Below, in pieces: positions 25,837 through 34,273 of a DNA stretch of 64,000 nucleotides; the first letter of the stretch is position 1; every line of letters starts with the position of its first letter. The stretch covers positions 29,707 through 93,706 of the forward strand of contig DASPNM010000007.1 in NCBI GenBank assembly GCA_035626515.1, given 5' to 3'. A program made the position numbers and the translations under genes. A model generated the notes under the pieces. It saw nothing but the letters and a program-made list of their open reading frames with translations. It ran no database searches and was not told where the DNA came from. Origin of the DNA: DASPNM01 sp035626515. GTDB lineage: Bacteria; Bacteroidota; Bacteroidia; Chitinophagales; Chitinophagaceae.

Positions 25837-26253
25837 TCAGTCAATCGTGGCGATCACTTTCAGTTCGATGGCGATCGGCGTCGGCAGCCTCGGCACTTCT
25901 ACGGTAGTTCTGCACGCCTGCACATCGCTGAAATATTGTCCATAAATCCGGTTGTATACCGGAAAATCCTTTTTCATGTTGGTGAGGAATACGGTCACAT
26001 CCACGATCTTTTCCCAGCTGCTCCCCGCGGCCTCCAGCACCGCTTTGACGTTCGCGAATGTGGCGTGGCACTCGGCTTCCATATCATATGCAAGTATGTT
26101 TCCGTTGGCGTCCTGCTTAAGCCCGGGCACCGTGTTGTCTTCTGCATTCCTCGGCCCGATGCCCGAAAGAAACAGCAGGTTCCCCACCCTGCGCGCATGC
26201 GGATAGCTGCCCAGCGGAGCCGCCGCCCTATCGGTTTTGGTGGTGTCGTTCAT
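25837..26253 (-). CDS. RidA-family protein, likely 2-aminomuconate deaminase
   Basis: 138 residues from the ATG at 26253 (a TTG one codon earlier is less likely). The N-terminal wording PLGSYPHARRVGNLLFLSGIG, with GPRN and DNTVPG, and the late CRTTVEV are characteristic of the 2-aminomuconate deaminase branch of the YjgF/RidA family. In the bacterial 3-hydroxyanthranilate route this enzyme converts 2-aminomuconate to 4-oxalocrotonate. Proximity to kynU and kmo supports the assignment. A general imine deaminase (RidA) is the alternative. Confidence 0.8.
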   Translation of the reverse strand: MNDTTKTDRAAAPLGSYPHARRVGNLLFLSGIGPRNAEDNTVPGLKQDANGNILAYDMEAECHATFANVKAVLEAAGSSWEKIVDVTVFLTNMKKDFPVYNRIYGQYFSDVQACRTTVEVPRLPTPIAIELKVIATID

Positions 26254-26256
26254 CAA

Positions 26257-26528
26257 ATTAAACGCGGGACAAGATAGGAAGAATCGGTTAGTCAGGAGTC
26301 GGGTCTCTGGAGTCCATAAGATATTTCCGGTAGCGTGCTCTTACGACATAGCGGACATTCAGCTTCACCCCAAACACTAAACTCTAACTCCTAAACGGCA
26401 TCTTTGTTTCGATAGACGTTAGCTGCAACCCAATTATCCGGTTAACGAGTTAACCTTCGTTTCAAGAGATAACCACCTCATCTTTCCAAACCCAACCTCC
26501 CAACCCTCTAACCTCCTAACGTTTTTTT
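26257..26528. repeat. low-complexity spacer with palindrome
   Basis: No gene seen. It holds GAGTCGGGTCTCTGGAGTCC (26297-26316), an ACTAAACTCTAACTCCTAAAC block (26373-26393), a perfect inverted repeat GGTTAAC-ga-GTTAACC (26440-26455), and a pyrimidine block CCCAACCTCCCAACCCTCTA ending near 26521. These words recur in other spacers of the window. Confidence 0.5.
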
Positions 26529-26536
26529 TATATTTG
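26529..26536 (+). promoter_or_regulatory. -7 box TATATTTG before the sterol-desaturase-family gene
   Basis: Exact TAnnTTTG ending 7 bases before the ATG at 26544; the mRNA would be almost leaderless. Confidence 0.65.
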
Positions 26537-26543
26537 GAACAGA

Positions 26544-27809
26544 ATGGAAACTTACGGCCAGATACTGCTCGTCGCGATGCCCCTCTTTCTCATTTTTGTC
26601 CTGTTCGAAAAATGGTGGGGCTGGAAAAAAGGATTCGATACCGTCCGCAACATGGACATGATCTCCTCGCTTACTTCGGGTATCACCAACGCCACAAAGG
26701 ATGTGCTCGGAGTAGCGATCGCCATCGGGATCTATCCCTTCATGCTGGAGCACCTGCAACTGACAACGATCGAAAGCTCCGTTTTGCTTTACGTTCTGAC
26801 TTTCATCATCATTGACTTCAACGGTTACTGGGTACACCGCTGGAGCCATAAGATCAACCTCTTCTGGAACCTTCATGTGATCCACCACAGCAGTGAAGAG
26901 TTCAACCTCGCCTGCGCCCTGCGGCAAAGCATTTCGTCGTTCTTCAACCTCTTCACCATTCTGCTGCTGCCTGCGGCCCTCCTCGGCATTCCCGAACAGG
27001 TGATCAACGTGGTAGCGCCCCTGCAGCTTTTCGCGCAATTCTGGTACCATACGCGCCACATCGGGAAGATGGGATTCCTCGAAAAAATTATTGTCACTCC
27101 CAGCCATCACCGGGTGCACCATGCGGTGAATCCGGAGTACATGGACAAAAATCTTTCGCAAATTTTCATCATCTGGGACAAGCTCTTCGGCACATTCCAG
27201 CCTGAGCTGAAAAACGTACCGCCCGTATACGGCATCAGCCGCCCGGCCCGAACCTGGAACCCGATCCGCATTAATTTTCAACACCTGGGGTTATTGGTTC
27301 ACGATGCTTTCAGGACAAAAAGCTGGAAAGAAAGATTTACGCTCTGGTTTCAACCTACCGGCTATCGCCCTGCCGACGTTGCGGAAAAATATCCGGTACA
27401 CAGGATCCGGGATGTTTACAATTTCCAGAAATATGATACCCGCAGCTCGCGGGTTTTCGGCGCCTGGGCCTGGCTGCAGCTGGTGAGCATTCTCCTGCTG
27501 GGCAGTTACCTGTTCGCACGGATCGCTTACATTGACAGCCTCAATGCAACATATATCTATTGGTACGGAGTGTTCGTTTTTCTTTCCGTGTACGCACTCA
27601 CCGAGCTGATGGATCGCAACCGCTATGCGGTTGTCTGGGAAGGATTGCGGTGTCTGTGCGGATTGGGACTGATCTACTGGCAGCAGGATTGGTTCGGCAG
27701 CAGCGCCTTTTTCTCTTTTGCCCCCTACATCATTGGCGCCTGGCTCATTATGTCAATGGTCGGGTCAGCCTGGTTCGTACTGAAGCACGACCGGGAAGAC
27801 CGCGCATAA
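26544..27809 (+). CDS. sterol desaturase/fatty acid hydroxylase family membrane oxygenase
   Basis: 421 residues, integral membrane. The di-iron histidine boxes are complete: HRWSH (98-102), HVIHH (111-115), and HHRVHH (188-193), with WYHTRH at 167-172. About four helices surround the boxes, and a further hydrophobic C-terminal third (four helices) follows, longer than minimal family members. The layout resembles alkylglycerol monooxygenase-type proteins. It would hydroxylate or desaturate a lipid using O2; the lipid cannot be told from sequence. It converges with the aldehyde dehydrogenase gene, 6 bases apart. Confidence 0.85.
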   Translation: METYGQILLVAMPLFLIFVLFEKWWGWKKGFDTVRNMDMISSLTSGITNATKDVLGVAIAIGIYPFMLEHLQLTTIESSVLLYVLTFIIIDFNGYWVHRWSHKINLFWNLHVIHHSSEEFNLACALRQSISSFFNLFTILLLPAALLGIPEQVINVVAPLQLFAQFWYHTRHIGKMGFLEKIIVTPSHHRVHHAVNPEYMDKNLSQIFIIWDKLFGTFQPELKNVPPVYGISRPARTWNPIRINFQHLGLLVHDAFRTKSWKERFTLWFQPTGYRPADVAEKYPVHRIRDVYNFQKYDTRSSRVFGAWAWLQLVSILLLGSYLFARIAYIDSLNATYIYWYGVFVFLSVYALTELMDRNRYAVVWEGLRCLCGLGLIYWQQDWFGSSAFFSFAPYIIGAWLIMSMVGSAWFVLKHDREDRA

Positions 27810-27815
27810 ATGAAG

Positions 27816-29267
27816 CTATTTCGTCCACTGATTGTTCACCATTCGCCAGATCCCCAGCGGATTTTCGTCGCGCAGTTCAACGGGCAGCAAATGATTCGGC
27901 CAGTTCTGGAAACAAAGCGGTCGCGCAAAACGCCGGATGCCGTCGGGCCCGACGGAAGTGAACCGGGAATCGGTGGTTGCAGGAAACGGACCCCCGTGAT
28001 GCATGCTCCAGCGAACGTCCACGCCGGTGGGAACACCGTTCAGAATAAAACGGCCGCAAAGATTCTTGACCTCTTCAACAAGTTCCTCATGATATTTTAA
28101 GTCAGCTTCTGTCGCCATGAGCGTGGCCGTCAGCTGGCCTTCCAGCTCGCGGGCCACCTGCATCATTTCCGTTTCATCGCGGCAGCGAATCACGATTGAA
28201 TAAGGTCCGAAAACTTCCTGGTGCAAAATAGGATTGTTGAGAAACGCGGTGCCGGTTGCCGTGGCTATGGTAGGCGTTGCCTGGTTGAACTGCGGTTCCG
28301 CTTCGGCGGCGGCCACCATCTCCACATGCTCCTGCGCCAGTGCGTTCGCGCGTTTTTCTACATAACTTTTAAAAATCCCCGTGTGCAGCATGGTGCCGGG
28401 TTCGCACGTGCGGATCTCTTCAGCCAGAGCCCGAATGAATTCCTGCAGCGCGTCGGATTCCAACCCGATGATCAGCCCGGGATTGGTGCAGAATTGACCT
28501 ACTCCGAGGGTGATCGAAGCAGCGCAGCTTTTGGCAATGTCGGTGCCCGATTGTTTCAGCTTTTCGGGAAATAAAAAAATCGGGTTGACGCTGCCCATTT
28601 CGGCGAAAACCGGGATAGGGTCACGCCGCTGGTTGCCCCATTCGAAAAGTTGCTTTCCTCCTGCCTGGGACCCCGTAAACCCGACTGCCCGTGTCCGCGG
28701 ATGCTTCACGAGTGCTTCGCCCACTTCGTAAGCGGTACCGTGCACATGGGAAAAAATGCCGTTCGGTAAGGAAAGGGCAGCAATGGTATCATTGATCGCC
28801 CCTGCAACCAGTTCACTGGTTTCCGCATGCGCCGGGTGAGCTTTTACGATCACCGGACAGCCGGCCGCGAAGGCGCAGGCGGTATCACCTCCCGCGGTGG
28901 AATAGGCAAACGGGAAATTCGACGCGCCAAAAACCACTACCGGTCCGAGTGGAACGTTCATCTTGCGGAGGTCCAGTTTTCCGGTATCGATCCGCGCATC
29001 CAGTGCTAAACCCTTTTCACACGCCTCCGCGTAAAACCGAAGCTGGAAAACGGTGCGGGCAAGTTCATTCTTTAGTCGGGAGGGAAGCAAATTGGTTTCG
29101 CGCCCCGCGGCGCTGATGAGCTGTTCTTCCCGCTCCTCGAGGGCAGACGCAAGACCACGCATAAACCCGGCCCTTTGCTTGGGCGAACTATTCCTATAAC
29201 TAAGGAATGCCTTCCAGGCCTGTTCCATCACCTGGTTGATCTCTTCCCTGGTAGCGTCCGGGTACAT
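27816..29267 (-). CDS. NAD(P)-dependent aldehyde dehydrogenase, likely 2-oxoglutarate semialdehyde dehydrogenase
   Basis: 483 residues. Catalytic Glu in VFAEMGSVNP and catalytic Cys in GVGQFCTNPGL; the NAD-binding region has FGASNFPFAYSTAGGD and FTGSQAGGK. These are the wordings of the alpha-ketoglutaric semialdehyde dehydrogenase branch. The N-terminus is about 25 residues shorter than in proteobacterial members and starts directly at DATREEINQV. The DapA-family gene is 10 bases upstream, which fits the last two steps of hydroxyproline breakdown: deamination to the semialdehyde, then oxidation to 2-oxoglutarate. Sugar-acid breakdown (pentarate or glucarate) is an alternative. Confidence 0.85.
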   Translation of the reverse strand: MYPDATREEINQVMEQAWKAFLSYRNSSPKQRAGFMRGLASALEEREEQLISAAGRETNLLPSRLKNELARTVFQLRFYAEACEKGLALDARIDTGKLDLRKMNVPLGPVVVFGASNFPFAYSTAGGDTACAFAAGCPVIVKAHPAHAETSELVAGAINDTIAALSLPNGIFSHVHGTAYEVGEALVKHPRTRAVGFTGSQAGGKQLFEWGNQRRDPIPVFAEMGSVNPIFLFPEKLKQSGTDIAKSCAASITLGVGQFCTNPGLIIGLESDALQEFIRALAEEIRTCEPGTMLHTGIFKSYVEKRANALAQEHVEMVAAAEAEPQFNQATPTIATATGTAFLNNPILHQEVFGPYSIVIRCRDETEMMQVARELEGQLTATLMATEADLKYHEELVEEVKNLCGRFILNGVPTGVDVRWSMHHGGPFPATTDSRFTSVGPDGIRRFARPLCFQNWPNHLLPVELRDENPLGIWRMVNNQWTK

Positions 29268-29277
29268 TATAAATACT

Positions 29278-30183
29278 TTATTTAGTAACTGCCCTTCTGT
29301 TTTGGATGGCGCCGCGGATGATCTTCAAAATCCGTTCCCTTTCCTCGCCTTCCAGCTGGAGGCGTGGCTCCCGCACATATTCGGTTCCGAGGCCGGTGAG
29401 CGACTGCGCAAGCTTAATATACTGTACCAGTTTGGGATGAATGTCTAGTTCCAGCAGCGGAAGGAACCAGCGGTAGAGCTGTCTTGCCTGTTCCAACTCA
29501 CCGTTTATTATGAGCTGATACAGTTCCACCGTCTCGCGCGGAAATGCGCAAACCAGTCCCGCCACCCACCCGTCGGCGCCCAGGCAAAGTTCTTCAAATG
29601 CAAGGGTGTCCACGCCGCAGAGAATCCGGAACCGGTCCCCAAAGCAGTTTCTCATCCGTGTTACATTTGTCACGTCACGGGTGCTTTCTTTCACCGCCTG
29701 TATGTTGCTCACGTCGGCCAGCTGTGCAAACATCCCGAGCGAGATCCCGGTGCCATAGTCGACAGGGTTATTGTAAAGCAAAATGGGAAGGTTGGTAGAT
29801 GTAGCGACTGCCCGGAAAAAACTGACTGTTTCGCGATGGTCGGGGCGGTAACGCATCGGTGGCAACAGCATGACGCCGTCGGCCCCCCAGTCGCCCGCCA
29901 GCCCTGCCTGCCGTATAGCATCGCGCGTGCTGCCTTCGGCGATGTTGAGAATTACGGGTACCTGGCCGTCTACCAGCTTGACCGTATTCCGCACAAGCAC
30001 CTCTTTTTCGGCGGTCGTAAGCACGCTCGCTTCTCCGAGGCTGCCTCCGAGAATGATCCCGTCGACGCCTGCCTGCAACTGGGATTCAATGCTTTTCGCC
30101 AGCATTTCCAAATCCAGCTCATCACCCCCTGTCAGAGGTGTTGTCAGGGCCGGAAAAACTCCCTTCCATTGAAATTCCATCAT
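29278..30183 (-). CDS. dihydrodipicolinate synthase family lyase/deaminase
   Basis: 301 residues from the first of two adjacent ATGs (30183, 30180). A TIM barrel with GVFPALTTPL, GGSLGEASVLT and the Schiff-base Lys in IQAVKEST. The family includes DapA, N-acetylneuraminate lyase, keto-sugar-acid dehydratases and the 1-pyrroline-4-hydroxy-2-carboxylate deaminase of hydroxyproline catabolism. Pairing with a 2-oxoglutarate-semialdehyde-type dehydrogenase favours the last, or a keto-deoxy-sugar-acid dehydratase. It is unlikely to be the housekeeping DapA. A near-match -7 box AACCTTTG lies at 30193-30200. Confidence 0.8.
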   Translation of the reverse strand: MMEFQWKGVFPALTTPLTGGDELDLEMLAKSIESQLQAGVDGIILGGSLGEASVLTTAEKEVLVRNTVKLVDGQVPVILNIAEGSTRDAIRQAGLAGDWGADGVMLLPPMRYRPDHRETVSFFRAVATSTNLPILLYNNPVDYGTGISLGMFAQLADVSNIQAVKESTRDVTNVTRMRNCFGDRFRILCGVDTLAFEELCLGADGWVAGLVCAFPRETVELYQLIINGELEQARQLYRWFLPLLELDIHPKLVQYIKLAQSLTGLGTEYVREPRLQLEGEERERILKIIRGAIQNRRAVTK

Positions 30184-30292
30184 TTTGTCTTGCAAAGGTT
30201 TTTGTAGCCGGGCCGACCGATTTTCCGGCCGGAAGTGCAAAAATGTTCCTAATTTTCAACAATCAATTAATCGGTTACCAAAACTAAGTATC

Positions 30293-33200
30293 ATGAAGAG
30301 ATTTTTTACCCGCCTTCTCAGTTTACTGTCGCTTTCATTTTTCACCGCAGTGTCGTTCGGACAACAGGGTGATTACCGCCTTTTGCTTAAGCAGGGAACT
30401 TTCCTGCCCGAAGAAAATGCGAGAGAACTGAGCAAGGGTTCGTCGGTGTTTCAACGCAGCGCTTACGGCGACAAGTATTACATGGTCGTTCAGTTCAGGG
30501 AAATCCCTACCGACCAGGAAAAGCAGGATCTGAGACGGGCAGGTGTTACGCTCATTGATTACCTGCCGAATTTTGCATTTACTGCAGCCATGGCGCGCCA
30601 GACGGATCTCGCCAGCCTTCCGCGCTATGACGTGCGCAGCGTGTTCTCGCTAAATGCGATTCAAAAAACAATTCCCGCGGTCTTTTCAAACGCTGTACCT
30701 GCACATGCAATCCAGGTGAGCGGAATGGTAGATCTGGCCGTGCAAACCTACGAGCGTATGGATCCATTCCAGATCAGCCAGCCGGTTGTGAATTTAGGCG
30801 GTCAGATCGTGGAAGCCACGCCGATCTTCCGCACATTCACCATCCGGGTACCGCGCGACCGCATGCTCGACCTGGTATCGCTTCCGTTCGTGCAATGGGT
30901 CGAATTCATTGAAGGGCCAAAGCAAACCGAAAACCTGCCGGGCCGTACATTGCACCGCGTCAATGTACTGAACGACGGGGTGCGAAACCTGAAAGGGGAC
31001 GGCATCAACATCGGGATCTGGGATGCAGGCGAAATAAGCCCGCACCTGGACTTTTTGCCGACAAGCCGCCTCACCCAAATCGAGTTCAATTCGCCGCAGC
31101 AGCATTCCACGCATTGCGCGGGAACTATTCTGGGACGCGGGCTGATCAATCACACCGCCCGCGGAATGGCGCCGAACGCCAACCTCTATTCATGGAATTA
31201 CAATGGCAACGTGCTCACAGAGATGGCGGCCGGCATCCCCGCCCACAACCTGATCGTGAGCAGCCACTCGTACAACGACGGATTGGGGGTTAGCTGCAAC
31301 ATTAACGGGACACAAATTCAATATACACTCGTTAGCCGCAACACGGACCTCAATCTGAACAATTTTCCCTTCCACCTGCACGTGCATTCTGCGGGCAACG
31401 CTCAAAGTTCCTGCGCCAACGGATGGTACACGATCACGGGAACCGGAAAATCTGCCAAGAACAATATCGTGGTGGCGGCGCTTACTTCCACCGATGGAAT
31501 GACCTCTTTCAGCAGCTTCGGCCCCGTGCAGGACGGACGCGTGAAGCCGGATATTAGCGCGTTTGGTAACAGCGTATTCTCAACCTCAACGCCATTGAAC
31601 AGCTACGCAACGCTTTCCGGTACTTCCATGTCCACGCCAGGGGTTGCGGGAACAGTTGCTCTGCTTGTACAACGTTACAAACAACTCAACTCAAACAACC
31701 TCCCCCCTTCGACTCTGATCAAAAATGCCTCTCTGAATACCGCGATGGATCTTGGCAACCCCGGACCCGATTATCGCTTCGGTTACGGTCGGATCAATGC
31801 GCTCGGTGCGGTACGTGTGCTTGAAACGCCGACATACCTGCTGAGCTCAATCGCCAACGGCGCTACGAACAACAGCACGGTGACCGTTCCTGCAGGGACA
31901 GCTCGCCTGCGCGTGATGCTGACCTGGAACGATCCCGCGGGCGCAGCCAATGCCAACCCGGCACTGGTGAACAACCTGGACCTCCAGGTGATCAACGGTG
32001 CTTCTACCACGTTACCCTGGATTCTTGATAAAAATAACCCGGGCAACAATGCCACGCAGGGTGTGGACAACGTGAGCAACGTGGAGCAGGTGACGATCGA
32101 GAACCCCGCCGCCGGGACCTATACGATCCGCGTGATCGGCACCAACATTCCTTCGGGACCGCAGGATTACGCGGTCACATGGATGGTGGAGCCACCAAAT
32201 ATTGAAGTGATCTACCCCAACGGCGGAGAGTCCTTCAATCCAGGCAACGCGGAGATCATTACATGGAACCATGCCGGCGTTTCCGGGTCGCAGAACGTAG
32301 AGTATTCGCTGGACAACGGTGCATCCTGGAACCCTATTGCGACGGTGGGTGCTACCACAACCCGGGTAACCTGGTCCGTTCCCCCAGCCAATACTTCCAC
32401 CGCCCTCATACGCATCACGAGCGGATCCATCACCGATGTGAGCGACGCCGGTTTCCACATTATGGGAACCCCCGCCGGTTTTGCCGGAAGCGGAGTCAGC
32501 TGCAACGCGGGTGAGGTGATTTTCACCTGGGGCGCGGTGACCAATGCGACGCACTATGATATTTACCGGCTTGATAATACTACCGGTGAATTCGTCACAC
32601 TGGCAGCCAACCTGACCGGCACGAACTATACCGCAACGGGCCTGACGCCGAACGCGAGCATGTGGTTTACGATTCGCGCAAAGAACAACACTACCTCCGC
32701 GGTGAGCGAACGCGCGAACGCGATTAATGTCACCGTATCAAACGGTGGCGGTGGTCTTGGTGCCGTAGGTCCTATCAGCGGACAGCAGAATATCTGCGGC
32801 ACCGTGTCGAATGTACCGTACACCATTTCGGCCGTACCCGGGGCAACATCCTACAGCTGGACCGCTCCCCCGGGAGCAGTTATTGCGAGCGGACAGGGCA
32901 CCACTTCCGTTACCATCAACTATCCGTCGGGAAGCTCGAGCGGGAACGTAAGCGTGAGCGCAACGAATGGAAGCTGCCAAACGGCTCCGTCGAACCTCGC
33001 TGTCACCGTCGGCACGGAACCCTCTGCGCCTACCAGCGGCGGCAACCAGTCGCGGACGGTCTGCCCCGGCGATCCAATGCCTACGCTTACAGCCACGGCA
33101 TCGGTGCCCTCAGGCCATACGGTAAGATGGTATAATGCAGCTACCGGAGGAAGCCTGGTATCGAGCCCGACGCTCAACTCAGCGGGAACAATTACTTATT

Positions 33201-34222
33201 ACGCGGCAAGCGTGCACAACAGCTCGAATTGCGAAAGCACTGTGCGCACGCCCGTGACCCTTACAATTACACAGGTCGCACAGGCAACCGCAACCGCGGG
33301 AGGCCCCACTACCTTCTGCCAGGGAGGATCCGTGACGCTGACTGCAAACTCCGGCGGTTCTTATCTCTGGAATACCGGCGCGACCACGCAGTCAATAGTC
33401 GTCACTACGAGCGGCAGCTACTCGGTGACGGTAACTACATCAGGTTGCACAAGCACCTCAACGCCGGTGAGTGTTACGGTTAATTCCGCGCCATCGGCTG
33501 CGGTCTCCGCTAGCGGACCCACGGCCTTCTGCCAGGGCGGAAATGTGGTGCTCACTGCTGCTGCTGGCAGCTCCTGGATCTGGAGCACGGGAGCTACGAC
33601 TCAGTCCATTACCGTTACGAATTCCGGCAACTATACGGTAACGGTAACGAACAGCAACGGCTGCTCGGCCACGTCCACACCGACAAACGTAACAGTGAGC
33701 CCGAACCCAACGGTTTCGATCAGCGCTTCGCCGTATGCAAGCCTGTTCCCAGGTCTGTCCACAACCCTCACGGCTAACGTGAGCCCGGCGGGCAGCTATA
33801 ATTATGTCTGGTCGAGGAATAACGTAACGGTTCCCGGCGCCACCGGACCCACCCTTTCGGGCATTCGCGTTCAGGATATCGGAAGCTACATGGTGCGGGT
33901 TACAAATGCATCCGGCCTTGCTTGCGAAAACACCGCTACTCTGGTCGTCAGGGATTCGGCGACCACAAGGCTCTTTATTTATCCGAGCCCGAACAGCGGT
34001 CGCTTCCAGGTAGCCTATCATGCCACCAGCAACAACGCGCGTATGACGCTGACGATCTTCGATTCCAAGGGAGCGCAGGTATACACGTCGGGATTTGTTC
34101 TTAACGCACCCTACCAGCTGATGGATGTGGATCTGAGAAAAGCGCAAAAAGGCGTGTACCGGGTGGTACTGAGCACTTCAGCGGGACAAAAGGTCGCCGT
34201 GGGGTCAGTATTGCTGCAGTAA
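30293..34222 (+). CDS. secreted subtilisin-like (S8) protease with T9SS sorting domain
   Basis: 1309 residues from the ATG at 30293, with a signal peptide (MKRFFTRLLSLLSLSFFTAV, ending FGQ). The catalytic triad is Asp244 in IWDAGE, His271 in HSTHCAGT (usually HGTHVAG) and Ser445 in SGTSMSTPG. A jelly-roll-like domain, a fibronectin III-like region and several repeated Ig/PKD-like modules follow (note the repeated TATAGGPTTFCQGGSVTLTA-type units near 1000-1160). The end (about 1225-1309, FIYPSPNSGRF to VGSVLLQ) is a type A T9SS C-terminal domain. The product is exported to the surface or medium as a protease. A hairpin terminator follows the stop. Confidence 0.93.
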   Translation: MKRFFTRLLSLLSLSFFTAVSFGQQGDYRLLLKQGTFLPEENARELSKGSSVFQRSAYGDKYYMVVQFREIPTDQEKQDLRRAGVTLIDYLPNFAFTAAMARQTDLASLPRYDVRSVFSLNAIQKTIPAVFSNAVPAHAIQVSGMVDLAVQTYERMDPFQISQPVVNLGGQIVEATPIFRTFTIRVPRDRMLDLVSLPFVQWVEFIEGPKQTENLPGRTLHRVNVLNDGVRNLKGDGINIGIWDAGEISPHLDFLPTSRLTQIEFNSPQQHSTHCAGTILGRGLINHTARGMAPNANLYSWNYNGNVLTEMAAGIPAHNLIVSSHSYNDGLGVSCNINGTQIQYTLVSRNTDLNLNNFPFHLHVHSAGNAQSSCANGWYTITGTGKSAKNNIVVAALTSTDGMTSFSSFGPVQDGRVKPDISAFGNSVFSTSTPLNSYATLSGTSMSTPGVAGTVALLVQRYKQLNSNNLPPSTLIKNASLNTAMDLGNPGPDYRFGYGRINALGAVRVLETPTYLLSSIANGATNNSTVTVPAGTARLRVMLTWNDPAGAANANPALVNNLDLQVINGASTTLPWILDKNNPGNNATQGVDNVSNVEQVTIENPAAGTYTIRVIGTNIPSGPQDYAVTWMVEPPNIEVIYPNGGESFNPGNAEIITWNHAGVSGSQNVEYSLDNGASWNPIATVGATTTRVTWSVPPANTSTALIRITSGSITDVSDAGFHIMGTPAGFAGSGVSCNAGEVIFTWGAVTNATHYDIYRLDNTTGEFVTLAANLTGTNYTATGLTPNASMWFTIRAKNNTTSAVSERANAINVTVSNGGGGLGAVGPISGQQNICGTVSNVPYTISAVPGATSYSWTAPPGAVIASGQGTTSVTINYPSGSSSGNVSVSATNGSCQTAPSNLAVTVGTEPSAPTSGGNQSRTVCPGDPMPTLTATASVPSGHTVRWYNAATGGSLVSSPTLNSAGTITYYAASVHNSSNCESTVRTPVTLTITQVAQATATAGGPTTFCQGGSVTLTANSGGSYLWNTGATTQSIVVTTSGSYSVTVTTSGCTSTSTPVSVTVNSAPSAAVSASGPTAFCQGGNVVLTAAAGSSWIWSTGATTQSITVTNSGNYTVTVTNSNGCSATSTPTNVTVSPNPTVSISASPYASLFPGLSTTLTANVSPAGSYNYVWSRNNVTVPGATGPTLSGIRVQDIGSYMVRVTNASGLACENTATLVVRDSATTRLFIYPSPNSGRFQVAYHATSNNARMTLTIFDSKGAQVYTSGFVLNAPYQLMDVDLRKAQKGVYRVVLSTSAGQKVAVGSVLLQ

Positions 34223-34240
34223 CCAATCACAATTATTCTG

Positions 34241-34273
34241 AAAAAAGCTGCCTGCGCTGCGGGCAGCTTTTTT
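34241..34273. terminator. bidirectional hairpin terminator
   Basis: Stem AAAAAAGCTGCC (34241-34252) pairs with GGCAGCTTTTTT (34262-34273) around a 9-base loop. The A-tract and T-tract let it work in both directions, between the subtilase and ppk1, which converge here. Confidence 0.85.

Noticed and set aside
20322..26253. Glutaryl-CoA dehydrogenase as the next step after the kynurenine genes
   Set aside because: The deaminase-type RidA protein would lead to 4-oxalocrotonate, not to glutaryl-CoA, and gcdH is a separate unit with its own promoter box. A metabolic link remains possible but is not supported.
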